A stretch of DNA of 64,000 nt from contig OW203770.1 of NCBI GenBank assembly GCA_934045905.1, forward strand, positions 28,715,259 through 28,779,258, in the 5' to 3' direction. How positions within the stretch are numbered: the first letter of the stretch is position 1; each line of letters starts with the position of its first letter. Shown here piece by piece: positions 25,134 through 35,366 of the stretch. The notes beneath the pieces were generated by a model. It worked only from the letters and a program-made list of their open reading frames with translations. It was not told the origin of the DNA and did no database searches. The translations under genes were made by a program, and so were the position numbers. Source of the DNA: Leuctra nigra. Taxonomy: Eukaryota > Arthropoda > Insecta > Plecoptera > Leuctridae.

Positions 25134-26180
25134 AAATGAGCTTATTTTACACGATACTGTGAAATATGAACCACCTCTCATATCTAGATTTTGAGATATT
25201 GTAGTTATAAATTCCTATTTTTAACATGTAGTCTTTTCTAGGCCATTAAAATCATGACGATATCCATGCTACTTTTTATTTTTGAATTTTTCTGAGGTTT
25301 AACTTTTTTTTGCAAAAAACTGATTTCTTGATAGATAGTTGGACATTCTATTAGGAAAAAATAGTTTAACAATACCAACGTGTGCTATTTTAAAAGTTAT
25401 TAACCAAAAACTAAATGATTTCCCTATACCTCTTGTGTTAGTGTTTTGTTCATTCTTAAGTCAAGAAAGTACGATTTTCAATTGACTGTAATTCAGAAAC
25501 TTATTTGAATTTCAAAACCAAACTTGCAGGATTTTCGGAACTTACAAATACCTCCTTATCTATATTTTTTTAATGAATTTTTTATGGTCCCCCTTTTCCA
25601 AAATTTGGCATTAAATATTGAAGAAAACCAAATTATGAAAACTTTGTGATTTTTTTTATGACAAGAAGACCTACAAATTTCAACAACTTTAGAGTCAATT
25701 ATTATAACAATGTATGCGGAGCTTTTATACATAAATAATTGTTTCGAAATAATTACTCCCAATCGAAATAATTCAGCCCAAAATTTCAAAAATTTGAATT
25801 TTCGCGCCAAAATTTAGGACTGGCAACTTTTATAGATGGATTCATTCAAACTAATTTCCGATAATTTAATGTAAAAGGTGGGTACTTTATTGTATTAATA
25901 AAGTTGAGTTGACGTCCGTATCTATAACATTTGTTGATATGTAGCTCATCCCGTATACCTAATTTTTGCTCCTTCCTCAAAACTCTAACGCCCGTTACTT
26001 CTAAACGACGTGAGATAAAATTATGCAAAAAATATTTTTTGATTTAATTATTATATATCGATATGTGGCTGAATTATAAAAAGTATGCAAAATAGGTCAG
26101 CGACCACTTTTGCGAAAATCGGTCTTTTACTGCCTACTGGTGGAACGACCCATCTACCATCATCTACCAAGAGAACTAAC
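25134..26180. other. Intron C-D, no further feature seen
   Basis: AT-rich intronic sequence of about 1 kb between the SINE and the exon C donor. Short open frames on both strands have no recognisable domains or codon bias. Confidence 0.5.
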
Positions 26181-26309
26181 CTGTCTGTAGACGTATTCCA
26201 ACAGCGAGCACGGCCACATGTAGTAGGCCAGAGCTAGACAAAGGTACTGCGGAATCAGCCACATTAAGCTGGTTGTAAATGGCGGCACGATATTCATTTC
26301 CATTATACC
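26181..26309 (-). CDS. SLC15-like peptide transporter, exon C (membrane helix 10 region, IPQY)
   Basis: The exon is 129 bases, phase 0 at both ends, with acceptor TCTATGTATAG (AG 26311-26310) and donor CAG|GTTAGT (26180-26175). It encodes GIMEMNIVPPFTTSLMWLIP then QYLCLALAYYMWPCSLLEYV and YRQ. The family hallmark IPQY is kept, and the 19 residues between it and the (S/R)Q before exon D equal the spacing in animal PEPT proteins. The small-residue/Glu pair that follows IPQY in those proteins (GE of helix 10, a peptide-binding Glu) reads AY here, so the key acidic residue appears to be lost. The first 65 bases of the exon, with the acceptor, also occur in two extra copies upstream (26245-26682 repeat). 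Confidence 0.85.
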
Positions 26310-26682
26310 CTATACATAGAGAACATGGATGAGTTCAAGTGACCAGGCTCGAGTGTTGTCAGAGGTGAGTGTCTAGTTCTCATACTGCGGAATCAGCCAC
26401 ATTAAACTGGTTGTAAATGGCGGCACGATATTCATTTCCATTATACCCTATACATAGAGAACATGGATGAGTTCAAGTGACCAGGCTCGAGTGTTGTCAG
26501 AGGTGAGTGTCTAGTTCTCATACTGCGGAATCAGCCACATTAAGCTGGTTGTAAATGGCGGCACGATATTCATTTCCATTATACCCTATACATTGAGAAC
26601 ATGGATGAGTTCAAGTGACCAGGCTCGAGTGTTGTCAGAGGTGAGTGTCTAGTTCTCATACTGCGGAATCAGCCACATTAAC
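26245..26682 (-). repeat. 138-bp tandem triplication covering exon C's acceptor and first 65 bases
   Basis: tactgcggaatcagccac starts at 26245, 26383, 26521 and 26659, exactly 138 bp apart; the fourth copy is a stub. The first copy is the real exon C boundary. The next two each carry the acceptor ATAG|GGTATAATGG and 65 exonic bases, then switch to GTATGAGAAC, which itself resembles a donor (GCA|GTATGA). Copies are almost identical (one a/g change in attaa(g/a)ctgg and one in cat(a/t)gag), so the event is recent. Confidence 0.92.
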
Positions 26683-27499
26683 GCGATTCGAGCGATACCA
26701 CGTGACTAAAAATATAAATCACGTTATTGGCGTAACTACTGCACTCAAAGAGTCGGGAGGGCATTTTTCTCATTCAGTAAATGATTCTACAACTCACTGT
26801 ATCTTTTTTAACACATTATTGTTGTACCGTAAAAGTTTGACTTTTTTTTTTTTGAAAATAAACATATTTACAGGGGCCATGTTTCACCGTAATTCATACA
26901 AATCTCTGATGACATAATACCTCAAACAACAGCATAACACAATTATATCTTACCCCACGCTCCAATTATATGTTTTTAATTGAAGTTCCAATTAAACTAT
27001 CCCAAAATAATTCATATTTGTAGTGCAATGTTGCCAGATTTATGGTAAATTTCACACATTGTACACATTTTCTTTCTTATTTGGCCCGTGACCCCATATT
27101 TTCAAACGGCAGTCTTATTCTAAAAATTATTATCTTTAATTTGAGACTGTTTTCAATAATTTGTCATTCCTCTTGCGGTTTTAGGAGCAATTTAAGGCCA
27201 ATTTTCCGGGACGATTTCATGTCTCCCTGTGTTATCTTATGGGGGGGAAATTGATCTTCAATCAAGAATATCTAATTATATCATACCGTAAGGGTAAATA
27301 TTTTTTGCTAGTTGTATGTAATATGGTTTCATTAATCTTTGGTGTGAATTACAGCTTAATTCTCATTCCTATGCCGTAACCCTGGAACCCCCTTAAGCTG
27401 GTAAAAAATTGGATATATTAATATTTAATATGCTCTATTTCGAATTAAAAAATCGAACAATTTTTACTCTCGAGTGTTTTCACGACCCCAATTAAATCC
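26683..27499. other. Intron B-C segment, no feature seen
   Basis: AT-rich intron. Open frames of up to 90 codons have no recognisable domain and are interrupted by homopolymers. I see no repeat or RNA structure. Confidence 0.5.
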
Positions 27500-27642
27500 C
27501 AGGAGGGTTATTCTAAATGTCCGTGTCGTCTCGTTTCACGTGATACGGGCTCACTGCACACTGGAGTGCTATCTATTTAACATGGCAGTGACGCCGTGTC
27601 AATTGATACGAGATGATAAGGAAATTTAGAATAATCCTCCAG
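27500..27642. mobile_element. Small MITE with about 43-bp imperfect inverted ends
   Basis: caggagggttattctaaat at the left end pairs with atttagaataatcctccag at the right, and the pairing continues inward with mismatches (gtctcgtttcacgtg against caattgatacgagatg). The loop is about 55 bp. No coding capacity and no clear target duplication. Confidence 0.65.
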
Positions 27643-27668
27643 GACTATCGTGAATGAAGGTTGAAAAC

Positions 27669-28974
27669 ATATGAGGAGTTTGTTTTCAAAAGGCAACATG
27701 TCCAAAAATTCACTTTTTTTGTTAACGATGGTTCCTAATGCTATTAAACCATAGAGATATATACTGAACTCATACTGAACCCTGAATACCCATACTGATA
27801 CTGAACCCAAGATGGCCGCCTCGGAAATACTCGGAACAATCGTGAGTCCGCCCCCCTAACCCGAAGATACGTCTCTCTGAACGCAAATCTCTATGATTAA
27901 ACCATGCGGATCTGAACATGTCATTTGTTTGCAACAAAAGTCGCCATTTCCTGTAGTTATAAACTCGTGAATATCGACGTTTGTAACAAAAAGACACATG
28001 TCTAAAAAGTTTTGGTATCAAATTGCATCATGTCCAATAGTTTGCTTCAAAATGCAACAAGTCCAAAATTAAAAGACTAATGGGAATGTGCTATGAAAAT
28101 TTGCCAATTTTGAAATTTTACGTTTTTTTTTACCATTATTAAGATTAAACTGTTAATTTTATTACATAAAAATTTGGAAAAATGTAGCCTTTTATTTATG
28201 TTGCAAAAAAATAATGTTAGAATGTTTGTAGTATAAAGCTTTGAATATAGTTAAAGTTTGAATGCTGTCATCTCCGGAACTATTTTTCTTCACATTGACT
28301 GTTGTAATTTCCTACTTCTTTTTTATGATTCAACATAAAGGCTGATTTTTTTTTGTGTGTAGTTATTTGTGATGAACAAAAATTAGAATTTTTATTGTTT
28401 ATAAAATGAATACATCTAATTAAAATAATTAGGTAAAGTGATAATTACCAATAAAAAGTGTATTTTTTTTATTTAGTTTTTACAAACTAAAGTAATACCA
28501 TAGAGTAAGAGGGTAATAAGGGAAACCCTTCTTACCTCTATGGTAATACACTAAAGTAAATTTAGAATGCAAACTTCAATAACCCAATCATTTGTGAACA
28601 TAAAAATAAAAAAATAAACAATGTAGGTCAAGGAATAAAAATGTGGTGGGTATTTATCGATATACATCTTTTAATAACTTATTAATTTTGTTTTAGTTTT
28701 AAGCAATTCTGATATCTTCTCAAAATTTCAACATTGAATTACCTTAATTCATAAAGATAGAAATTTCACAGCACATTCCCATTAATTTGGAAAAGAGTAG
28801 ACATATTGTATTGAAGTTACTTTGTCAGCATTCCAAATCAAGAATTTTTTGTTTGAATTTTAAAACAAACCACAATACAATCCTATTTGAAGACAATTAG
28901 TTACAAGATTTTCGTTGTTTCTGAAAAATATCGGTGATTGGACATGTTGCTTTTTGAAAACAAACTCCTCATAT
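27669..28974. mobile_element. Foldback-type element, 1.3 kb, 36-bp terminal inverted repeats
   Basis: Ends 27669-27704 and 28939-28974 are near-perfect inverted copies (atatgaggagtttgttttca…). An inner pair also matches (taatgggaatgtgct near 28079 and agcacattcccatta near 28770). The interior repeats phrases such as gcaacaagtccaa and acatgtccaa. The arms are AT-rich and no transposase frame is visible. Confidence 0.65.
28495..28545. repeat. Short hairpin within the foldback element
   Basis: taccatagagtaagagggt is followed closely by acccttcttacctctatggta, giving an imperfect 18-20 bp stem with a loop of about 13 bases. It may be a tiny MITE or the core of the larger foldback. Confidence 0.5.
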
Positions 28975-29065
28975 TCTAGTGTGATCAACAATTTATTTCA
29001 CTCAAAAAATTTTGAAACTGGAATTTTATAAAATAATTTTTTTTTGCATTTTTTTGCATTTTTTT

Positions 29066-30640
29066 GCAATTTTGGCATTGATGAGGTTACCATAGAAATG
29101 GTAAAAGCTGCAGGGGAGGATGGTAGAAGATGGCTTTGTAGAGTGATCCGAGCAGCATGGGAACAGAAGAGAATTCCAGTTGATTGGGAAAAGGGGATTA
29201 TTGTTCCCCTTTTCAAGAAAGGAGATCGAAGGAAATGTAATAATTACAGGGGAATGACCTTAGTCTGTCAGTGTGCGAAGTTGTTTGAGAAGATAATGGA
29301 ACGGAGATTGAAGAATTATGTTGAAGAGGGGTTGCGAGAAGAACAGTATGGATTTCGGAGAGGGCGATCGACAATAGACGCAATTTTCACAGTGCGACAG
29401 ATGATGGAGCAGCAGTGGGAGAGGGGGCAGGAAATGCATATGGCTTTCTTGGACTTGGAGAAGGCGTATGACAGGTTGCCAAGGGAAATAGTTTGGGAGT
29501 GTTTGGTGAAGAGAGGAATAGGCAAGGACTTGGTTGAGCGGATCAAATGTATGTATCAGAACAGTGTGAGTTGTGTGCAGTCGGGAGTGGGGAGATCGGA
29601 ATGGTTTAGTATTAGTGAAGGGCTAAGACAGGGGAGTGAGCTGTCACCTACACTGTTCATCATAGTAATGGACGAGTTGCTGAAGAAAGGAGAGCCAAAT
29701 GAGGGGATTGATACTCAAACGTTGATTTATGCGGATGATGTGGTGGTGTGGGGAGAAACTAGGGAGGAAGTTTAGGTAAAGATTAATAAGTGGAGGGAAG
29801 AGACGGAGAAGATGGGTTTGAAAATAAGCGAAGAGAAGAGCGAAGTAAGGTCCATGGAAAGAAAGAAGTTTAAACACGGTCATGCTAGGATCAAGCTTGG
29901 AGAGGGATGGTTGAAGGAGGTGGAAGAGTTAAAGTATCTGGGTAGCCTGCTCACCAACAAGGCTAAAGTAGACAGAGAAGTACAAGAAAGAAGAAAGAAA
30001 GCAGAGGCATTTTATCAAGCAGTGAGGAAGTTGCTGTGGAATGAGAAGTTTCCACAAGTCTGCAAGATCATTATGTACACGATGTATTTCCTGCCAATTC
30101 TAACATATGGGGCAGTGACGTGGTCAGCAGGTGGAAAGGAGATGAACCAGCTACAGGCAGCTGAGATGAAGATTTTGAGGAGTGTAAAGGGGGTGACAAG
30201 AATGGATATGATTCGAAGTGTGAGGATAAGAAGAGCTGGGGGTTGAAAGATTGGTGTTCAAGCTGGGAAGAGAGAGGCTTAGGTGGTTCGGCCACATGAA
30301 GAGGATGGGAACCGATAGAGTGCCAAGGAGGGTGTTTGAAGCAGCTACAGTGGGAACACGGAGAGTGGGGCGTCCGAGAGACAGGTGGATTGGAATGATC
30401 AAGGAGGATGTGCTGGAGAGAGGAGGAAGGTGGAGTGAGTTGGAGGCTGAGAGACAGTGGGAGGACAGAACACGGTGGAAGAAATTTGTGGAACAGTTAG
30501 AAGTGGAAGAAGAAGATGGAGAAGATGAGGAGGAGACGCCAGGCGTGGCCGGCCGGTTTCCAGGAGTCCTGCGGCCCTAGTGTTGGTGGAAATACCCACC
30601 CCCTGACCCATTCAATTGGAAACAGGGATGGATTATTATT
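29066..30640 (+). mobile_element. LINE (non-LTR retrotransposon) fragment with reverse transcriptase
   Basis: A 5'-truncated, same-family copy of the element at 2954-3490, inserted on the + strand, antisense to the transporter gene. It begins inside the RT domain after a T-rich tract with repeated ttttttgca (29038-29066) and ends in an ATT-rich tail near 30640. The coding content is described in the pseudogene entry. Confidence 0.88.
29075..30580 (+). pseudogene. Broken reverse transcriptase of the LINE
   Basis: The frame opens in the N-terminal RT fingers (EVTIEMVKAAGEDGRRW) and runs through IPVDWEKGIIVPLFKKGD, NNYRGMTL, QYGFRRGRSTIDAIF, the first catalytic Asp region MAFLDLEKAYDRLP, EGLRQGSELSPTLF and the catalytic box YADD. 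It then stops at TAG 29773-29775. The same frame resumes (thumb region LKYLGSLL, ILTYGAVTWSAG) to a TGA near 30244. There a frameshift moves the rest (LRWFGHMKRM, RRVGRPRDRW) to another frame ending at 30580. No endonuclease domain is present. RT catalytic motifs are intact, but a nonsense codon and a frameshift make it inactive. The C-terminal block suggests an RTE-like clade, with moderate certainty. Confidence 0.88.
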
Positions 30641-30960
30641 ATTTAATTTTTTTTTCCCATTTACGAAGTCTTTGCCAGATAAATATTCGCGACCCGAGCG
30701 CCCGGGTTTAGCGTTTGAGTTTTAGGGAGCGCCACATTATCAAACTAATACATATTTGTTTAGATTTTTTGGTATATTTCTTTCCATAATAAAATACTTT
30801 TAGGTTAAAGTATCACAAATTTGTTATTATTTTATTGACACGCAAACACCCAAAATATAATTGAAAAGATTCAAACTGGTCGGGCCTTAAAGTACTCTCC
30901 AAAATGCATGAAATTGTATCAATTTTATTCCAGAAAACAATTGGAACCAGGCTCGCCGGA
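30641..30960. other. Intron B-C segment, no feature seen
   Basis: About 320 bp of AT-rich intron between the LINE tail and a MITE. No supported feature. Confidence 0.5.
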
Positions 30961-31342
30961 CGCGAGAATTGAATTACTGGTAGGTTCGTAAATGGGGTTA
31001 AAAATTAACCAATGAGAAACGAGTACAGTCGACCGCTATCATACTTAATTAAATTTAAAATTCTTCAACACCTCTCGGTCACTATTTCGCTTTTGCTTAA
31101 CTCCATTTCAATTATTTAAATATGCATTTTCTTCATATAACATCAACTGAAAGAAAATTGACAGGGAAGGCGATGACATTTCATTAATCAAATTAAACAG
31201 CTGAGCAAAGACAATGACATTTCATAACAGCTGATCAGCTGAGCAAGATCGACGTCATGATTGCTAGTGACGTTTTACCACCCTATCTCCTTGGCTGAAA
31301 AATAACTCCATTTACGAACCTACCTGCAATTCAATTCTCGCG
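30961..31342. mobile_element. MITE with 35-bp terminal inverted repeats, 382 bp
   Basis: Left end 30961-30995 (cgcgagaattgaattactgg…) pairs with right end 31308-31342 (…caattcaattctcgcg). The interior is noncoding and includes two close copies of acatttcat near a cagctga motif. Flanking ccgga/ccccgga sequences may extend the pairing. No clear target duplication. Confidence 0.72.
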
Positions 31343-31403
31343 CCCCGGACTCGCATGTACTATAGTGGTAGACGCGGATGAAGGGAATTATTGGGGAGAA
31401 TTA

Positions 31404-31577
31404 CCCCCCCCCCCCACTAGAGCAGTATGTGATTTACTACAAAAGTAAGTTTAGCGTTTGAGAATCACTTGTTATTCTTTAAATTCTAAAAAACGCTTTG
31501 CTGGCCCCGCAAAACGCAAACTAGCCCCTTCGTGAATGTTTTCCTATGCGCCTGTGTGGGGGGGGGGAGGGGGGGGG
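31404..31577. repeat. Poly-C and interrupted poly-G tracts
   Basis: Twelve C at 31404-31415 and two G runs (10 and 9) separated by one A at 31558-31577. These resemble the C/G pair at 339-486. Confidence 0.8.
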
Positions 31578-32547
31578 CGCCAAAGTTTTCTTTTCCTAGG
31601 GCAACAAAGACGCAAGGGCCGGTTCTGTTGACAACATTATGAATTATCTAGTTCGAAACATTTCACATTCAGCCAATCACATTCAACAATGGATAATAAC
31701 ATAATAGTGAAGTCCATAACACAACAATTCATAGTTTTCATGTGACATCATCCCATTGTTGTGCGGCCATCTTGGTGGTAACATGTCAGAATGCTGTCAA
31801 TCTGTTTTTCAGTATTTTTTTTATCGTATTTATGGTTACCTGTGCAATTGCAGGCTGCAGAAGAAGTTCTTATAGCTATAAAACCACTCATTTACAAACT
31901 ATCTTCAACTAACCGATAATAATTAAATTAAATCGACTTGACATATACCCAAAATGGCCGAAAATATACTTTTTTACATTGTTGAGGTAAAACAAAAGAA
32001 GCTCGTGCAAACTATGAATTGTGCAAATAGTGATCAAAACACGAAAATTTGTGAACTTACTAATTCGACCATGACAAGAAATTGGCGACTATTTGGAAAT
32101 TTTAAAATTGTATATTATATAAAATTACTATTTTAAATATAAATCGTCGTTTTATTTATTAAAACTTGATTAATTTAGACTTCAATAATATAATTAAGAA
32201 ATTTAAATCAATCTCCAAATCCTTCATATTTTGGTCTTTTATTCAGAAAGAATGAAAATCTAGACGACTCAGATTGAATCAAAATATTTATATTTTGTGT
32301 TTTAATTATTTAAAAACAGCGTGTTTTTTGACAATATTACTAAAATGTATGATTTTTTTTATTAAATACCTAGTCCAATAGTTGCAGGAATTCAATTTGA
32401 GGCCATAATCTTTTTGATTCCTCATGGTCGAATTAGTAAGTACACAAATTTTCATGTATCTATCACTATTTGCAATTGACCCCTAAATTGGGGTTTATGA
32501 ACTGCACTATACAGTCCAATCACACTCAACAAAGCGTTTCAATGCTT
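31578..32547. repeat. AT-rich intron with an inverted repeat
   Basis: Arms 32017-32074 and 32422-32477 are inverted copies (gtgcaaatagtgat / atcactatttgca and acttactaattcgacca / tggtcgaattagtaagt). They enclose about 350 AT-rich bases and are probably a decayed foldback element. The rest shows nothing supported. Confidence 0.55.
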
Positions 32548-32975
32548 AATAGGGAAGTCTCATGAAATTTTATTCTAGTAAATTTCTATAAATAAACACA
32601 AATAATAATGACAAATACACTTATTACCTGTGAAATCTTAAATTTTCATTCATAAAAATCGAGTTCAAATATCATATGATTTTTGGCGGGAAAAACAGCC
32701 TTTAACAAGAATCAGAACTGTGATGTCATTTCCAAGTCTTGAACATTGTGTTGACATGGGGATTCCCTTGTTGCCATGGCAATATAGCAAACTGTGATGT
32801 CATTGCCAATTTTCCTGTTTTTAAATGAGAGGAGATCTATCAAACTTTGTAAATTAATTACATGAGAACTATTCGTCCAACAACAAAAATAATACCAAAT
32901 CTGTGTTCAGCAACATCTCAACTTTCATAAAATAAATATTATTCTGAATTCTAATCTTCACGAGACTTCCCTATT
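32548..32975. mobile_element. MITE-like element with 19-bp inverted ends
   Basis: aatagggaagtctcatgaa at 32548 pairs with ttcacgagacttccctatt ending at 32975, with one mismatch. The interior of about 390 bp is noncoding and has two gtgatgtcatt(t/g)ccaa phrases. A hAT-type MITE follows almost directly. Confidence 0.6.
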
Positions 32976-32980
32976 GTAAT

Positions 32981-33185
32981 CAGGGGCAGTCCAATATGAG
33001 AAGGACAGGGATGCAATGCGGCAAAGGGCCCGTAAAACAAAGTAGATATTGCACAAATGTATGATAAATGAGTAAAAATGCTGGTTAAATATAAAAGATG
33101 ACAGTATGGACCCCTTTTTTTATGGAAAAATGGAGTCCATATACGGCAGGGCCCAGGACGCAACCATGGCCAGACACCGCCACTG
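32981..33185. mobile_element. hAT-type MITE with 8-bp target duplication
   Basis: The 205-bp element starts caggggcagtcc and ends ggacagacaccgccactg-like (…accgccactg), giving short imperfect inverted ends of the CAGNGGC type. It is flanked by an exact 8-bp direct repeat, ATTGTAAT (32973-32980 and 33186-33193). Terminal motif and 8-bp duplication both fit hAT-superfamily MITEs. An 88-codon minus frame over it is not a gene. Confidence 0.72.
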
Positions 33186-33305
33186 ATTGTAATATAAAAT
33201 GGCTGAGGAACTGACAAATACTTTTACTTTTTTGTGTGAAAATCAATCTCACATTGTTTCTTAATATCTAATTCCATCTTATTCCATATACCAATATGCC
33301 CGTAG

Positions 33306-33339
33306 CTGGTATTTTCACACGGAGTGTTTTTTGATGGGG
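33306..33339. mobile_element. Terminal fragment of the CACGGAGTG foldback family
   Basis: ctggtattttcacacggagtg plus ttttttgatgggg matches the right ends of the elements at 36295-37612 and 37909-40900. Only the end is present. It lies about 60 bp beyond the exon B donor, inside the intron. Confidence 0.6.
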
Positions 33340-33401
33340 CTTTATTTGCACGGAACAGCCCAACAATTAGGTGTGTCATTTTCGTTTGTTTTAATGCTTA
33401 C

Positions 33402-33498
33402 GGTTCCTCCCTTTTTGGATCCCACGTATGAGATCAAGTAAATTCCTCCCCGTTTAAAGTCTAAGGTCAGCGTCATCATTGTTAATACAGCCTTGTAC
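33402..33498 (-). CDS. SLC15-like peptide transporter, exon B (extracellular loop end)
   Basis: The exon is 97 bases, with acceptor TCTTCTTTTGCAG (AG 33500-33499) and donor ACC|GTAAGC (33401-33396). It starts with one base, G, completing the Arg codon opened by exon A (CG+G), and ends in phase 0, as exon C requires. It encodes YKAVLTMMTLTLDFKRGGIY then LISYVGSKKGGT. The L-D-F-x-x-GGIY-x-I pattern resembles the beta-strand segments just before helix 10 in animal PEPT extracellular domains (…GxxYxxxI…). Alone it would be weak, but the unique open frame and matching phases on both sides make it convincing. Confidence 0.78.
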
Positions 33499-33723
33499 CT
33501 GCAAAAGAAGACCAAAGATATTATTTGTAACAAAATACATCGCTATCCATCAATGCGTATTAAAAGGAGTCACAGTGATTAAAATATTACCCTAGTGCGA
33601 GTCAAATCAAGTCAGACTTAGTAAGTCAAATCTACATCAAATATGTATCGGGATGGCAGGAAAACCTCAAGTTATAATTATACCCAGGCGCCATAATATT
33701 ATACTTAAAGTTACCCAGTTATG

Positions 33724-33781
33724 TCTGTGTGGGTATGTGTGTGTGTGTGGGTGTGTGTGGGTGTGTGGGTGTGTGTGTGTC
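33724..33781. repeat. GT-rich microsatellite
   Basis: An impure (GT)n/(GGGTGT)n tract of about 58 bp in the intron between exons A and B. Confidence 0.9.
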
Positions 33782-34137
33782 TGACATAAACCCTCTCCAT
33801 TTGTTGAAAATGGACGCCGTAACACTGCCAATCGTGTCTAAAATTACGTCTTCTGCAATGCGTGAATAAATCAATAGCCAAAACTCACCTCAGACTCACA
33901 CCTTATTCTTTTGAGCTTGAAACAAATTTATTTTAACCCACAATAACTGTCCAAACCAGCACATTACATTGAAAACGTAATCTCGGCAAGAAACTTCAAA
34001 CGTTATTTTTCTTATTTACTCTCGCTCTGAATTTCGTAGGCATTGAACATGATCAAACCAAAGCCAATAGAGTTGATATATATTTTCTTGGGAAATAATT
34101 TTCCTTTATAAATACCAACTGCAATATGAAAAGATTT
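33782..34137. other. Intron A-B segment, no feature seen
   Basis: AT-rich intron between the GT repeat and the tRNA-like sequence, without supported features. Confidence 0.5.
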
Positions 34138-34208
34138 TCCTCGAGTGGGCCTCGAACCCACGACCTTTCGATATCCAGTCAGATGCTCTACCAACTGAGC
34201 TACCGAGG
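34138..34208 (-). tRNA. tRNA-Lys-like sequence, probably pseudogene or SINE head
   Basis: The minus strand reads CCTCGGTAGCTCAGTTGGTA then GAGCATCTGACTGGATATCG and ends …CGTGGGTTCGAGGCCCAC plus TCGAGGA. D-arm (GCTC…GAGC) and T-arm (GTGGG TTCGAGG CCCAC) are perfect and the acceptor stem pairs at six positions. The body resembles tRNA-Lys, but the anticodon stem is imperfect and the loop CTGGATA would give anticodon GGA, which does not fit. It is flanked by a 12-bp inverted repeat (ctgcaatatgaa 34119, ttcatattgcag 34212). I favour a tRNA-derived element over a working gene. Confidence 0.55.
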
Positions 34209-34508
34209 CAGTTCATATTGCAGCGGCTGTGTTCCAATATAAGCTGCGTAAGCAACTTACCAATTCCGTTTCTTATTTACTTAGAGTGGTGTGTATATGT
34301 TAAGTTAACGACGTCAAGTTACTGTTGATAATATTTTAAACATCAATATGTTAATTTTTACATTGCATGCTGATAGGTATACAGCCAACGCATAAAGTCC
34401 TGTTAATTCTTCACCCTTACAGAATATCATGATACCACCACTCGTACAGCGAAGCTCGTAAAGTTGCCTACAGCAAACCCATAGTTATTTGTCAACAGAG
34501 GGATGACT

Positions 34509-35366
34509 GAGTTACTGGGTTGTGTTCATCAGCCCCAGATAGATCACACAGATAAGGAAGTCAATGTTGTTATATCGATCGAACTAACATAACTTAACAA
34601 CAACCAACTTTCTTTTATCGGAACTAATAATATACTTTCAGTTAAAACAAATATAGTTGGTTGGTGCAATTGGATTTCATTGGTATTGACATAGACATTG
34701 TATAGCCTTCGGCTTTTGATTATCACGATTGTATAATATATTTTGGAGTATATAAACTATTTAATTTAAATACTCAAAATTATTTCATTAGGTATTATGT
34801 ATTTTTAATTATTTTATATAAAAATTATTTTATATTAAAATGAAGTTAAGATAGTCTATTTGTATGTAATTTGATTAAATAAATCTTCCCAATGGAATAA
34901 ATTGGTTAATTGAATGAATCCTGGTGTCAAGGCTGACAACATAATTTGATCTAATATCAATCAGTGTGTGAATCATTGATCAGAAAATATTTGATTGTTA
35001 TTGTAAACACCTAAACAGCTCCTATTATAACCATCAAACCTTAGATACATTCATTTGTATCGTCACTAGTCACTAGTCACTCCACAAAAATTTCATTATG
35101 GCTGTAAAATTAGATAAATCTCCGAACAAATTTATAGAAGTTATAAATCCAACTGTGTAACCCCTGGTTAAACAGGTTTCATCACTATTATTTTTTTTAT
35201 CATTGTGCCGTTCTGATGTTAAACGCATCATGGTAAGATCTCATCAACTAAACACTCTCTTCTTCTCTTCTTATTCCTCTAAAAAATCTATAAGAAAAAG
35301 CATTTTTAAATTCTCTCGGATTGATATCAAAATCCTGAGATCTGTCGAATAAACGAAAATCTTTAT
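34509..35366. other. Interior of element X, no feature seen
   Basis: AT-rich noncoding sequence. A (ctagtca)-like duplication occurs near 35066. Nothing else is supported. Confidence 0.5.
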
